Origin: Chitinophaga eiseniae
GTDB taxonomy: Bacteria > Bacteroidota > Bacteroidia > Chitinophagales > Chitinophagaceae
Reading direction: 5' to 3'
Assembly: GCF_012641265.1 (NCBI RefSeq)
Contig: NZ_JABAHZ010000001.1
Coordinates: forward strand, 558,001-622,000
DNA length: 64,000 bases
The notes under the pieces were generated by a model, which did not search any database, was not told the DNA's origin, and was given only the letters and a program-made list of their open reading frames with translations. Positions 7,053-16,612 of the stretch are shown here, one piece after another. The position numbers and the translations under genes are program-made. The first letter of the stretch is position 1. Each line of letters begins with the position of its first letter.

Positions 7053-8336
7053 TTAATGAAGCTCGCCAATCGCTTTTTTATAGGCGGCTTCATTGATTTT
7101 ATATTCCACTTTACTGTCGATGCTACCGCTATAGGCCTGCTGCCAGATCGCTTGCGCCTCCTGTACATCTTTACCGGTAATAGTACCGGCTTTGAACCGG
7201 TCGTTGGCCAGCTTGAGATTTTCTTCTGCCTGGGCGAGTGACAGGCGGGATGCATTTATTTTTTTCACCGACTGGTTCAGCGCCAGGTAGCATTGCTGCA
7301 CTTCTATATTCACCAACTCCCGGGTCTCTTCCAGTTGCTGCTGTCGTGCAGCTATTTTAAGCGATTGTTCTTTTACTTTATTAGCCTTTTTGCCCCAGTC
7401 GAAAATGGGGATGCTGATACTGGCAAGACCATAATACGATGCCATGAAGTCCTTGCCATTGCTGATGTTCACTCCTTTTCCACCGGTAGCCAAACCCGCT
7501 GCGCTAACGCCAATGGTAGGCAGTAAGTCGCCTTTCAGCAGCTTTTGCTGTAAGGTTTCCGCCTCCAGTACATTTTTCAGTAGTCTGATTTCCGGACGGC
7601 TATCGGCGGCATTCAGCAAGGCTTGCTCCGACAGTTCCCGGAAATCGCCCACTACTGAATCGGCTACGTTGAAATCCGTATTGCCCGGCATACCGGTCAC
7701 CTGTGCCAGGTTCAGTTTAGCCAGTACCAGTCCATCGTTTGCCTGATGGATATTGAGCGCCGCTTCATTTAAATTTACTTCTACCCGCAGCAGGTCATTT
7801 TTATAGATAAGTCCCGCATCATAGGTGTTTTTCAACTCCTGTTGCAGGGTCTCCAGCATACGGTGGTACTGTTGTGCCAGCACAGTCTTTTCTTTTACCT
7901 GTACTACCTGCCAATAGGCTTTATGTACCTGTAGTAATACTTCTGCGCTGGTCAGTGCTTTTTGCGCTGTTTGTATACTCACGCCTTTTTGCGCCGCTGC
8001 TTTCCCGGTGCGAATTTTTCCGCCGGCATAAATGGGTTGTGTAGCGGTCACCATGGCGCTTCCGAAATATTGGGGAATGGCGCCATTCAGCGCACCGCCG
8101 ATAGGCTTACCCAGGTAAGCACCCATAACAGACCCGTCGAACGAAGGGTAGGCATTGGCTTCGGCCGATTGCAGGGCAGCCTGCGATGCTTCGATATTAT
8201 ATTGGGCTGCCTTGATTTTTTTATTTTGCTCCAGCGCCAGGCGCTGGCATGCTTCGATAGTGAGTACGGGCGATTGCGCCAGGGCCTGGTGGCCGGCCAG
8301 CAGCATCGCAATCGTAAATATGGACTTGATATTCAT
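7053..8336 (-). CDS. TolC-family outer membrane efflux channel
   Basis: The 427-residue protein has a cleavable signal peptide (MNIKSIFTIAMLLAGHQALAQ). It then shows the repeated outer membrane efflux protein pattern LTIEACQRLALEQNKKIKAAQYNIEASQAAL...A..YPSFDG, with a second half-repeat around AADSRPEIRLLKNVLEAE. Such proteins form a trimeric barrel and periplasmic tunnel that joins an RND pump and its adaptor. Its start lies 56 bases after the RND gene on the same strand, forming the third gene of the operon adaptor-pump-channel-TetR. The substrate is not predictable from sequence. Confidence 0.9.
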   Translation of the reverse strand: MNIKSIFTIAMLLAGHQALAQSPVLTIEACQRLALEQNKKIKAAQYNIEASQAALQSAEANAYPSFDGSVMGAYLGKPIGGALNGAIPQYFGSAMVTATQPIYAGGKIRTGKAAAQKGVSIQTAQKALTSAEVLLQVHKAYWQVVQVKEKTVLAQQYHRMLETLQQELKNTYDAGLIYKNDLLRVEVNLNEAALNIHQANDGLVLAKLNLAQVTGMPGNTDFNVADSVVGDFRELSEQALLNAADSRPEIRLLKNVLEAETLQQKLLKGDLLPTIGVSAAGLATGGKGVNISNGKDFMASYYGLASISIPIFDWGKKANKVKEQSLKIAARQQQLEETRELVNIEVQQCYLALNQSVKKINASRLSLAQAEENLKLANDRFKAGTITGKDVQEAQAIWQQAYSGSIDSKVEYKINEAAYKKAIGELH

Positions 8337-8392
8337 TCGCGTTGTTTTTAATCCCCCGCCGGCAGCATACTACCACAGGGGACACAGATCTA

Positions 8393-11300
8393 TTAATGCG
8401 CAGGTTTATACATGATTTCCGTAGTGGCATCCGGTGCATCCACAGGCTCCGGCACGGGGCGTACAAAGAGATAGTACAACACCGGCACCACAAATAGGGT
8501 GAGGATCATGGATACGATTAAGCCCGATGCCAGCACGCTGCCCAATGGTGCCCAGAGGGGCGATTTCCCGATAATCATAGGCACTACGCCGATAGCTGCT
8601 GCCGCAGAGGTCAGGAAGATGGGGCGCATACGGCGCTTGGCTGCCGCCAGTGCCGCCGCTTTAACCGTATAGCCGTGATCGTGAATCAGTTCATCGGCGT
8701 AGTCTACCAGGATGATACCGTTGCGTACTACAATGCCAATGAGACTGATAATGCCCATGAATGCCGTCATACCCATCGGGTTACCGGTAACATACAATCC
8801 CAGGAAAGCACCCAGTAAGCTCAGTGGGAACGTGGCAAGGATGATCAGCGTTTTTCCAAAAGTTTTAAACTGGAACAGGAGGGTCAGCAGGATCAGGATC
8901 AGGCTGGTGCCAAGCGCAGTAGCCATGCCGGGTGCATTTTCTGCGGAAGATTCGGCATCTCCGCCATATTTAATACTGATGCCCGGAGGGAGCGATAATT
9001 TATCTATCTCCGGTTGCGCATTTTTTAATACTTCCGACGCCATGATACCCATCTGGGCTTCCGACAATACGGTGAGGGTACGGATACCATTGCGGTGCGC
9101 AATTACGCCGGTATGCCAGGAGGGCGTTAGCTCAGCGATTTCCTTCAACGCTATTTTGCTGCCATACAGGTTGTTGATATGAAGATGGCCCAGGTCATTG
9201 AAATCCTTTCTGCTGCCGGCATCCAGGCGAAGAAAAATGTCTACCGGCTTATCGCCCTCCCATAGTTGGGATACGGCAAATCCTTTCAACCCGGCGCCAA
9301 TGGTTTGTGTAATCGCCTGGTTGGATACGCCCAGCCTCGCGGCAGCATCTTCTTTTATCTTCAGGCTTACGCCGAGGTAATCATCTTCATAGTCGGAACG
9401 CACCCAGTTGGTGCCCGGCGTATGTTGCAAAATGGTTTTTACCTGTTCGGCTACCTTTTTCTGATCCGCGAGGTTGTCGCCAATAATACGTACCGCCAGC
9501 GGAGAGCCTTCCTGCATGCTTAGTTGCCGCAGCCGCACATAGCCATTGGGCACAAAGCCTTCAAACTTAGGCAGATACTCCTTTACCAGGTCGTTGGTGG
9601 CATCGCTGCCGGAAGTGGTGATAAATACCTGGGCGAAGTTTCTCCGGGGCATTTCCGGTGCATAGGTCACATTAAAACGGGGAGAGCTGGTACCTACAAA
9701 GCTGGCAGTACTCAGCACCCGCTTGTCTTTTTGCAGGCTTGCCTCTACCAGTTTCACTACCCGCTCGGTTTCTTCCAGGGAGGTACCATTGGCCATCCAT
9801 ATTTCTGCGTTAAACTGTTTGCTTTCGCTGAGGGGAAAGAATTCCTGCTTTACTTTTCCCGCCAATATTACCGCCAGCATCACGGCAGTAAAGGCAACGC
9901 CTATGGTTATTTTAGGGAAACGAAAAGCCGCCTCTATTCCCTTGTTGAAGGTGTTTTGCAGCCGGTCGAGCAGGCTCTTGTGTTTTTTAGTGGTGCTGAC
10001 GCGGTGCTTCAGTCCCTTTTTAATAAATACATAGCAGGTATAAGGTGTTAGCAGCAAAGCCACCGCCATAGAGGTAATTAACGCCACCGCTATGGTAACC
10101 GGCAGTGCGGCGAGAAAGTCTTTGGAAATACCGTTCATAAAGATGGCCAGCGGTGCAAACGCAAAGATGATAGCCAGCGTGGCGGTGAAGATGGGGAGCG
10201 ACAATTGTTGGGCTGCCTGCCAGGCCGCCGTCCAGGGCGTAATGTCTTCATCCAGCTTTTCGATGTAGTTGTCTACCACCACAATGGCATTATCTACCAC
10301 CATCCCCAATACAATGATAAGGGCCGCCAGCGTTACCTGGTGCAGTTCTATACCCATGATATTGATCAATCCAAAGGTGATGAGGATGGAGATAGGCGCT
10401 GCCAATGAGGAAACGGCGGCCACGCGCACGGGCAACAACAGCATCACTACCACGATCACAGACGCAATGGCCAATCCGAATTCCTTCATAAAGTGACGAA
10501 TACTTTCGTCCACTACTTCCGGCTGATTTACGATCGTGTTGATCTTTATATCTTCCGGAAAATCCTGCTGTATGGCTTTCAGCCGCTCTTCTACAATATG
10601 CCCAAACTGTACGATATTATTACCCGGCTGCATTTCTATGGCCAGCATCATTACTTTGTCGTCACCTATACGGATAAACGAAGTGGGCTCTTCAAACCGC
10701 CGCTCAATAGTCGCTACATCTTTCAGTCGTACTACCGTTCCCGTAGGCGTGGTATAAACAATCTGCGAGGCCAGGTCGGCCTCCGTTTTATACTGGCTGT
10801 TGGTGAAAACGGGAAAGGTATTGGAGCTGATGGTCATTTCACCGGAGTAGCCGGTTACATGCTGCATTTGCAGGGTACGTACAATAGTCGACAGGTCAAA
10901 ACCATATTGCTGCATCTTCTGATCATCGATGGTAACATATAGTTGTTGCTTCTGGCCTCCTGACCGGTTTATTTTCGATACTTCCGGGATGGTTTTGAGC
11001 CCGTCTTCTATTTTGTCAAGGTATTTTTCTATTTCGGCATAATTACGCCGGGCAGAGGACACCGTAATAATCTGTGCGGTTACATCACCGAAGTTGCTGT
11101 TCACCACAGGACCCACCACGCCTTTGGGCAGGTTTTGTGCCGCCATGCTGTTGAGCCCGTGTTGCAGGGTGCTCCAGAACTTTTTGCGGTCTTTAATGGT
11201 GGTATATAATTCCACGGTGATAAACACCTGCCCGTCTTTCGTTTGTGACTTGGTTTTCTCTTTGTTTACTTCTTCAAAGGAAAACAGGTATTGTTCTATT

Positions 11301-11512
11301 TTATTGGTAACCTGCTGCTCCATCTGTACTTCGTTGGCCCCGGGATAGAACGCATATATCATGGCTACCGGCATATCTATTTTCGGGTTTTCCGACCTGG
11401 GCATATTGCGTAGCGAGTAAGTGCCCAACAGGAGTAGTAATATGGTGACTACAATCGTGACCTGTTTGTACTTCATCGCGGCCTCAATGAAGCTTATCTT
11501 TCTTTTTTTCAT
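8393..11512 (-). CDS. RND efflux pump, inner membrane subunit
   Basis: The 1039-residue protein has the length and layout of AcrB-like RND transporters: an N-terminal membrane helix, a large periplasmic domain, six helices, then a repeat. Seen directly are the TM4 proton-relay region LGMVVDNAIVVVDNYIE with its two Asp, the N-terminal IDMPVAMIYAFYPGANEVQMEQQV segment, and the C-terminal GIVVRNGIILVDYADE and RRMRPIFLTSAAAAIGVVPM segments. It exports small molecules from the periplasm or inner leaflet using proton influx. It is the middle gene of the operon. It lacks the His-rich features of metal-efflux CusA types, so drug, detergent or lipid export is more likely; this is inference. Confidence 0.92.
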   Translation of the reverse strand: MKKRKISFIEAAMKYKQVTIVVTILLLLLGTYSLRNMPRSENPKIDMPVAMIYAFYPGANEVQMEQQVTNKIEQYLFSFEEVNKEKTKSQTKDGQVFITVELYTTIKDRKKFWSTLQHGLNSMAAQNLPKGVVGPVVNSNFGDVTAQIITVSSARRNYAEIEKYLDKIEDGLKTIPEVSKINRSGGQKQQLYVTIDDQKMQQYGFDLSTIVRTLQMQHVTGYSGEMTISSNTFPVFTNSQYKTEADLASQIVYTTPTGTVVRLKDVATIERRFEEPTSFIRIGDDKVMMLAIEMQPGNNIVQFGHIVEERLKAIQQDFPEDIKINTIVNQPEVVDESIRHFMKEFGLAIASVIVVVMLLLPVRVAAVSSLAAPISILITFGLINIMGIELHQVTLAALIIVLGMVVDNAIVVVDNYIEKLDEDITPWTAAWQAAQQLSLPIFTATLAIIFAFAPLAIFMNGISKDFLAALPVTIAVALITSMAVALLLTPYTCYVFIKKGLKHRVSTTKKHKSLLDRLQNTFNKGIEAAFRFPKITIGVAFTAVMLAVILAGKVKQEFFPLSESKQFNAEIWMANGTSLEETERVVKLVEASLQKDKRVLSTASFVGTSSPRFNVTYAPEMPRRNFAQVFITTSGSDATNDLVKEYLPKFEGFVPNGYVRLRQLSMQEGSPLAVRIIGDNLADQKKVAEQVKTILQHTPGTNWVRSDYEDDYLGVSLKIKEDAAARLGVSNQAITQTIGAGLKGFAVSQLWEGDKPVDIFLRLDAGSRKDFNDLGHLHINNLYGSKIALKEIAELTPSWHTGVIAHRNGIRTLTVLSEAQMGIMASEVLKNAQPEIDKLSLPPGISIKYGGDAESSAENAPGMATALGTSLILILLTLLFQFKTFGKTLIILATFPLSLLGAFLGLYVTGNPMGMTAFMGIISLIGIVVRNGIILVDYADELIHDHGYTVKAAALAAAKRRMRPIFLTSAAAAIGVVPMIIGKSPLWAPLGSVLASGLIVSMILTLFVVPVLYYLFVRPVPEPVDAPDATTEIMYKPAH

Positions 11513-11564
11513 TCTTCCAAGGTTGTCAGACTAAATAAAATTTTTGCGGCATAGCGGGTTGTGG

Positions 11565-12593
11565 CTACAGGCTCACGCTGGCGCCATCTTTCAGCTGGGT
11601 TTGCCCGGCAACGATCACCTGTTCGCCATCTGTTAACCCGGAAGTGACTACCACTTCATTTTTTCCGGTCAGCGCGCCTACACTGATGCGTTTACGTACC
11701 GCTTTGCTTTGCGCATTGGCTACAAATACATAGATCAGGTCATCAGCATCTCTCACCACGGCGGTGGCGGGGATGGTGATAGCGGCGGTACTGGCGCCGG
11801 TATGCAGCCGTATATCTGCCAGCATACCTGGCAGCAGCTGTCCGCCGGTATTATTGAGTTTTATTTTTACGCTGTATGTCCTGGACGTGGCATCGGCCTG
11901 GGGATTGATGATGGTAATTTTACCCGGTATGCTGTCGTGCAGCGTTGGAATAAAGACCTGGGCGATAGTGCCCTGTTTCAGTGCGCCGACTTCACTTTCA
12001 GGAACGGATATCCTGGCATAAACCATATCCGTTTTTACAATAGTAAAAGCTGGTACACCGGGAGCTGCCGCGCTGCCGCGTTCTATCTTGCGGGCAGTAA
12101 TAATGCCTGTAATGGGAGCATACAGGCGGCTGTCGGCAATGCGCTTGGCGCTGATCAATTTATTGGCCCTGGCCTGTGCCAGCTTGGTCTTAATATCGAT
12201 GTAATCTTTGGCGGGTAAACTGTTTTTCTGATACAGTTCATTCAAACGGTTATACAAATCTTCTGCCTGGTCTAATCCTGCATTAGCAATGGCCAGCGCA
12301 TTGCTGTATTCGGTGGCATCCAGTGATGCCATCAAGGCGCCCTGCTTTACGGGTTGTCCTTCTTCTACTGCAATGTTGTTCACTACACCAGGTACGGCAA
12401 ACCCTACCTCCGCTGTGTTGTCGGGCTCTATGGTGCCTGAGTAGGTGAGCTCCTGCGGAATATTATTTTGCTGTACTTTAAGTATACTTACTTTAACAGG
12501 CGCCGGAGGTGCTTTCTTTTCTTCCTGGTGGCCACAACTGGTAAGCAGCGCTGCCACCATAAAAAATGCAGCAGATTGGAATGTCGTCGACAT
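11565..12593 (-). CDS. RND efflux periplasmic adaptor (membrane fusion protein)
   Basis: This 342-residue lipoprotein has a lipobox at LLTSC (Cys20). A biotinyl-lipoyl-like hairpin follows (EVGFAVPGVVNNIAVEEGQPVKQGALMASLD), then a helical hairpin (ALAIANAGLDQAEDLYNRLNELYQKNSLPAKDYIDIKTKLAQA), then beta-barrel and membrane-proximal parts ending in SGLTDGEQVIVAGQTQLKDGASV. It joins the RND pump to the TolC-like channel in the periplasm. It is the first gene of the operon; 52 bases separate it from the pump gene. Candidate promoter and operator sites lie in 12636-12703. Confidence 0.9.
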   Translation of the reverse strand: MSTTFQSAAFFMVAALLTSCGHQEEKKAPPAPVKVSILKVQQNNIPQELTYSGTIEPDNTAEVGFAVPGVVNNIAVEEGQPVKQGALMASLDATEYSNALAIANAGLDQAEDLYNRLNELYQKNSLPAKDYIDIKTKLAQARANKLISAKRIADSRLYAPITGIITARKIERGSAAAPGVPAFTIVKTDMVYARISVPESEVGALKQGTIAQVFIPTLHDSIPGKITIINPQADATSRTYSVKIKLNNTGGQLLPGMLADIRLHTGASTAAITIPATAVVRDADDLIYVFVANAQSKAVRKRISVGALTGKNEVVVTSGLTDGEQVIVAGQTQLKDGASVSL

Positions 12594-12635
12594 AATCAGA
12601 TTTTATAACAATGATTGAATGCAAAAAATGTAACG

Positions 12636-12643
12636 CAAAATTA
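12636..12643 (-). promoter_or_regulatory. -7 box of the RND operon promoter (TAATTTTG)
   Basis: On the minus strand this reads TAATTTTG, an exact match to TAnnTTTG, 43 bases before the adaptor start codon. No good TTG is seen at the -33 position, which would suit a promoter that needs an activator. The repeated AraC-like site lies immediately upstream (12674-12703). Confidence 0.45.
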
Positions 12644-12673
12644 GGGGCGGTGGAAGCGGTGAAAAAGGTTGAT

Positions 12674-12703
12674 ATATCGGGGAACCTGGTCAGAAAGTCG
12701 GTT
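12674..12703 (-). promoter_or_regulatory. Candidate AraC-type operator upstream of the RND operon
   Basis: TGGTCAGAAAGTCGGTT (12687-12703) is identical over 17 bases to 13846-13862, which lies upstream of the AraC gene. A weaker half-site sharing the TCGG core (ATATCGGG, 12674-12681) sits 21 bases from AAGTCGGT (12695-12702). The direct-repeat layout with two-turn spacing suits AraC/XylS proteins. The site abuts the expected -33 region of the promoter. Confidence 0.5.
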
Positions 12704-12820
12704 TGTTATAGTGTGGTTACGTTAATGGATATACGAAAATATAAGGCCGGTGCAGGAGTGCGCCGGCCTGTTGATAAAACCTACAACTGTTACACGATTC
12801 GTAACAATTATTTTAATATT

Positions 12821-13735
12821 TTATAGATGAAGATTTCTGAATTCCCGTGGAGAGAATCCGGTATGTCTTTTAAAGAATTTTCCGAAGAAGGATTGATCAC
12901 TGAAATGCAGTATTTCTGCTATCTGTGAAATGCTAAGCTGCGGATCATCCAATAATAGCTTGGCTTCCAGCGTAACAAAATCGTCAATCACTTCTCCCGC
13001 ATTTTTCCCCGTGAGTTCCTTCACCGTTTCCGTCAGGTATTTAGGCGTTACGTACAGCTGCTCAGCATAGAACTGCAGGTGCCGGTGTTCCCGGAACTGC
13101 GATTGTACCAGGCTGGTAAAGTTCATTACCAGGCTTTCTTTCCGGGAAACGGTGGTCTGTCCTTTCTGCTCCAGGTACCGTGTACCCATGGCCGACAGTT
13201 CGTAGAGCAGGAGAAAAAAGGTGTGGTGCAACAGCTCTTTGGCAAAAGGCGCCCTTTTGACCAGTTGCTCACAGCGGAAAACCAGCTGCTTAAAATGCTG
13301 GTATACCAGTTGCGCATCTGCTTTGTTCAAATGCCAGAGGGGAGAGTACTTGGTGGTGAAATAATCGTACAGTTCCCATTTGCCGGGAGGAATGCCTATT
13401 TCCGATATTAAGTCCATCGTAAAGCTCATGGCGGAAATAACACAGTCTTTTTCTACCGACACCATTCTCTTGATCATTTTAGGCGCAATTACCAACAGGC
13501 TGTCGGCATCCAACATGAGTTCCTGCCTGTTTATATGCCCCCTGAAGATACCTTTTTGTACCAGCAGGATGGTGAAGAAGTCGGATCTGAAATCAGTTTT
13601 TACGGCATCAAATTCAGCCAGGTTAATATCGGTATACACGGAAAGACCGATATTTCCTGCCATATCAGGCAGGCCGTTTTCCTGCATGAAGGCGGCATGT
13701 TTATAAATATGTTCCCGCTCTTTTTTATGTGCCAT
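12821..13735 (-). CDS. AraC family transcriptional regulator
   Basis: The 304-residue protein has an N-terminal cupin-like sensing domain (about residues 20-160). Its C-terminal AraC double helix-turn-helix contains LQFYAEQLYVTPKYLTETVKELTGKNAGEVI and LSISQIAEILHFSDQSFFGKFFKRHTGFSPREFR. It lies directly upstream of the RND operon on the same strand, 227 bases from the adaptor. An exact 17-base repeat is shared by its own upstream region and that of the RND operon, so it probably activates the pump operon and regulates itself. The inducer is unknown. Confidence 0.88.
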   Translation of the reverse strand: MAHKKEREHIYKHAAFMQENGLPDMAGNIGLSVYTDINLAEFDAVKTDFRSDFFTILLVQKGIFRGHINRQELMLDADSLLVIAPKMIKRMVSVEKDCVISAMSFTMDLISEIGIPPGKWELYDYFTTKYSPLWHLNKADAQLVYQHFKQLVFRCEQLVKRAPFAKELLHHTFFLLLYELSAMGTRYLEQKGQTTVSRKESLVMNFTSLVQSQFREHRHLQFYAEQLYVTPKYLTETVKELTGKNAGEVIDDFVTLEAKLLLDDPQLSISQIAEILHFSDQSFFGKFFKRHTGFSPREFRNLHL

Positions 13736-13832
13736 TTCCTGGAGTAATAATTTCCCGGTCTACTTTTCCCGATGCTACTGGTGTCAGCATGTTGCGAAGT
13801 TCAGCCGATCTGCGTTGCCGTCAAAGGTTTAG

Positions 13833-13862
13833 AAGTCGGTAAAATTGGTCAGAAAGTCGGTT
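13833..13862 (-). promoter_or_regulatory. Candidate AraC-type operator upstream of the AraC gene
   Basis: AAGTCGGT occurs twice (13833-13840 and 13854-13861) as direct repeats 21 bases apart. The second lies within the 17-base sequence shared with the RND operon upstream region. The site is about 100-130 bases before the AraC start codon and just past the end of the LpxR-like gene. It fits autoregulation. Confidence 0.5.
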
Positions 13863-13866
13863 GTTG

Positions 13867-14874
13867 TCACCATGCAATATACAGAGAAATATTGCCCGTC
13901 TCCACACTCGGTAGTCCCTTAATCATAGAAGAAACACTTTTCTGCGACAACGAGAAACCTACCTGGCGATAAACGGCTACTACGCCGTAGTCGATACCTC
14001 CCAGCAGCTTATGCATAGCAAAGGTGGAATGACCATCGGCCATTGTGCGGTGGGCCGACTCGCGGTTCGAAAACATACCGCCTTCTATCAGCGCGTTGGT
14101 CAGCATCAGCCGGGCGCTGGGCTGCACGGTAAAGTACAACTGCCAGTGTTGGGCATCCCCGGTATTAGTGGCGTATTGGGAGAGATAGCCATTGAAATAA
14201 GGCTGCATTTTACCGATCCTGATCAGCGAGTAAGCCGACAGGGTATTGAGCATAGTGCCGGCACATAACTCCGTGCCGCCTATTACTTCTATGAATCGTT
14301 TATAGCCGAACAACTGCTTCTCTGCAGCGATATTTAAATTGAGCAGTACATCGTTTTTGAGCTGGCTGCTCCAGCCTCTGGGCGTCTGGAAGCCGAGCAG
14401 GCGGTGCACCGTTGTTTGTGTTTCTTTGCCAAGCGCCCAGGGGCCCATAACGCCGGCTACCCAGGAAGTTTGAAGATTGTATTTGCGTACGGGATTAGCC
14501 GAATGCAGGCTGCGTATGATAAATAGTCCGGCCGAATAGGCATAGTCGCCAGGAGGCGGTACTTCCCGCTTAATGATCCGGGGAGTAAACATCGCCTGCA
14601 TAAATCCCCAGCCATAGGTATTCACGCTCTCCTGGCCGGCCCGGGGCATCCAGCGGTCAGGTATAGTCCGGGGTAGTTTCCGGGGCATATAAAACAGGTC
14701 GAAACGGGTACCATTCGTGTACGCTTCATCGGTACCATTGCCGGTAATATTGATGCCGTCGTTATCGTCGTACAGCCGGAATAAATAACTATTGTCTTTC
14801 AATTGTGCGTTGGCGTTACCCCCTACTATCAGCAGGCAGCTGTATAGTAAAAGGGACAGGATCTTTTTGCTCAT
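13867..14874 (-). CDS. LpxR-like lipid A deacylase (outer membrane)
   Basis: From the ATG at 14874 the protein has 335 residues, with a signal peptide ending near NANAQ (residue 24). It matches the LpxR/DUF2219 family: DDNDGINITGNGTDEAYTNGTRFDLFY carries the conserved Asn-Asp pair (38-39) and YTNGTR (52-57), and QTTVHRLLG...PRGWSSQL contains the expected His (157). LpxR is a 12-strand outer membrane barrel that removes the 3'-acyloxyacyl group of lipid A and uses calcium. The activity here is inferred from family. The open frame extends upstream to a TTG at 14898, but that TTG falls in a TATTTG promoter-like box, so the ATG is preferred. The gene is divergent from the DUF4139 gene. Confidence 0.8.
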   Translation of the reverse strand: MSKKILSLLLYSCLLIVGGNANAQLKDNSYLFRLYDDNDGINITGNGTDEAYTNGTRFDLFYMPRKLPRTIPDRWMPRAGQESVNTYGWGFMQAMFTPRIIKREVPPPGDYAYSAGLFIIRSLHSANPVRKYNLQTSWVAGVMGPWALGKETQTTVHRLLGFQTPRGWSSQLKNDVLLNLNIAAEKQLFGYKRFIEVIGGTELCAGTMLNTLSAYSLIRIGKMQPYFNGYLSQYATNTGDAQHWQLYFTVQPSARLMLTNALIEGGMFSNRESAHRTMADGHSTFAMHKLLGGIDYGVVAVYRQVGFSLSQKSVSSMIKGLPSVETGNISLYIAW

Positions 14875-15054
14875 CTTGTGCTCTTCAGGACTCCTCAAAT
14901 ATCGTACTTCGGGAACAATAAATAAAGTGCTGTTTGTCGCCCATTTGAAAGTTGTTTGTCGTCGCTATACATAAAAACTCCTGGACTCGATTACTTGGCA
15001 AAGGCCGTGACCATTGGATTTTACCTATATTCACCGAAAATTTTTCTTATAAAG

Positions 15055-16596
15055 ATGTACAAGATAGCATTTACCGCAGCCAGTTTGTTAGTGCTGCATA
15101 CTGCCATGGCCCAGCAGGGAGTTCCCCCAAAGAAAGTAACCGTGTTTAAAAATGGCACCGCATTGATTGTTAACGAAGGCACGGTGCCGGTAAACGGAAA
15201 ACTGGCCACCTTACCCGATCCCGGCGCCGTGTTGCTGGGAACCTACTGGATAGGCGCCCCCAAAGGTAACACCGTCAAAAGAGTAGATGTAAAAACAGAT
15301 ACCCTGAAAGTACAGGGCGCCATTGGTACTATTCCCCAGATGCTGATGGCCAACACCGGCAAAAAGGTAACACTGTCTTACATGGCAGGCGAACGGGGCG
15401 ACCGCTCCATCACAGGTACTATCCTGTCGGTAAGTCCTGCGGCCAACCTGGTGCAGCTTAAAAAAGACGACAACAAAGTAACGGCCCTGCAAACATCGTC
15501 CATTTACCAGGTAGATATGGACAATAGCCCGCTGGCTTTCGCAAAAGACAGCATTGCACGGATGGTCGTCGTGGAACTGGAAAACAGCGTCAGGGAAACT
15601 GCATTGAAAGAGCTCTACATGCGGGATGGTTTGAACTGGACTCCTTCCTATCTGTTGAAAATAACAGATGATAAAACTGCTTACCTGGAAATGAAGGCCA
15701 CCCTTACCAACCCCGGTAAACGTATGACCGATGTGGAAACTGAACTGGTAGTGGGTTCGCCGGTATTGTATTTCGGCGCACAACGCGATCCGATGAGTTT
15801 CGATTTTATGCAAATGGGAGTGGATGTTGCGACCGCGAAGTTTCATATGTCGCAGTTGAGCAATAACATCGTGATGACAGAAGCCCGTGGCGCAGTCGAT
15901 GAAGCTGCAGCCCCGGATGACTTCTCCCGGGACGGCGAAAAGCAGGGCGATTTCTATATTTACAAATTAGGCAAAATATCGCTGCCTAAACAGGCTACGG
16001 CTACTTTTCCCATCTTCACCGGTACCATTGCCTGCAAAGAAAAATATAGCTGTACGATCCCCGACAACGTAGGTACTTACCAGTCGGGCGGTGATGAAAG
16101 TACTGAGGGCGGCGGATTTGCAGACGTATACCATGCGTACGAAATTAAAAATACACTAAACAAACCATTTACCACGGCGCCCATTATGCTCATGGATCAA
16201 CAAGGCAACTTCCTCGCGCAAAACCAGTTGAAATACACGCCGGTAGGCGCCGATAATGCTATACAGATATCCAAAGCCATCGATATCACTTTACAGAACA
16301 AAGAGGAAGAAACCGGCCGCGTGGATAATTTCAAAAAGGTAGGTAAAGCCGTATATGGAAAAGTGACAGTAACCGGTACCGTGACAATTAATAATTTTCA
16401 ACAGAAGGAGGTTACCGTGAATGTAAAGAAATGCGTGAATGGTACCGTAGACCCGTTGAGCGACGGTGGTAATGTAGTAAAACGTAAAACACAACAGGGA
16501 GATAAAAATCCTTATTCTGAAATGAACTGGCAGCTGGCACTGAAGGCGGGAGAGAAGAAAGTAGTGCGATATATCTACCAGGTGCTGGTTAATTAA
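15055..16596 (+). CDS. Exported DUF4139 domain protein
   Basis: The 513-residue protein starts at the ATG at 15055 with a signal peptide (MYKIAFTAASLLVLHTAMAQ). An N-terminal beta domain (KKVTVFKNGTALIVNEGTVPV...) precedes the DUF4139 region, seen in LKELYMRDGLNWTPSYLLKITDDKTAYLEMKATLTNPGKRMTDVETELVVGSP and the C-terminal VKVT-type beta repeats. It is predicted to be periplasmic or surface-exposed and mostly beta. The molecular function of the family is unknown. The frame is open upstream to a TTG at 14956 that would add 33 non-signal-like residues, so the ATG is chosen. The next gene has its own promoter. Confidence 0.8.
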   Translation: MYKIAFTAASLLVLHTAMAQQGVPPKKVTVFKNGTALIVNEGTVPVNGKLATLPDPGAVLLGTYWIGAPKGNTVKRVDVKTDTLKVQGAIGTIPQMLMANTGKKVTLSYMAGERGDRSITGTILSVSPAANLVQLKKDDNKVTALQTSSIYQVDMDNSPLAFAKDSIARMVVVELENSVRETALKELYMRDGLNWTPSYLLKITDDKTAYLEMKATLTNPGKRMTDVETELVVGSPVLYFGAQRDPMSFDFMQMGVDVATAKFHMSQLSNNIVMTEARGAVDEAAAPDDFSRDGEKQGDFYIYKLGKISLPKQATATFPIFTGTIACKEKYSCTIPDNVGTYQSGGDESTEGGGFADVYHAYEIKNTLNKPFTTAPIMLMDQQGNFLAQNQLKYTPVGADNAIQISKAIDITLQNKEEETGRVDNFKKVGKAVYGKVTVTGTVTINNFQQKEVTVNVKKCVNGTVDPLSDGGNVVKRKTQQGDKNPYSEMNWQLALKAGEKKVVRYIYQVLVN

Positions 16597-16612
16597 TTTT
16601 TTTAAAAAGTTG

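Noticed and set aside
12611..12826. 71-residue plus-strand open frame in the RND-AraC intergenic gap
   Set aside because: It runs against a probable promoter and operator region, has low-complexity and atypical composition, and resembles no protein. The repeat at 12687 gives a better reason for conservation.
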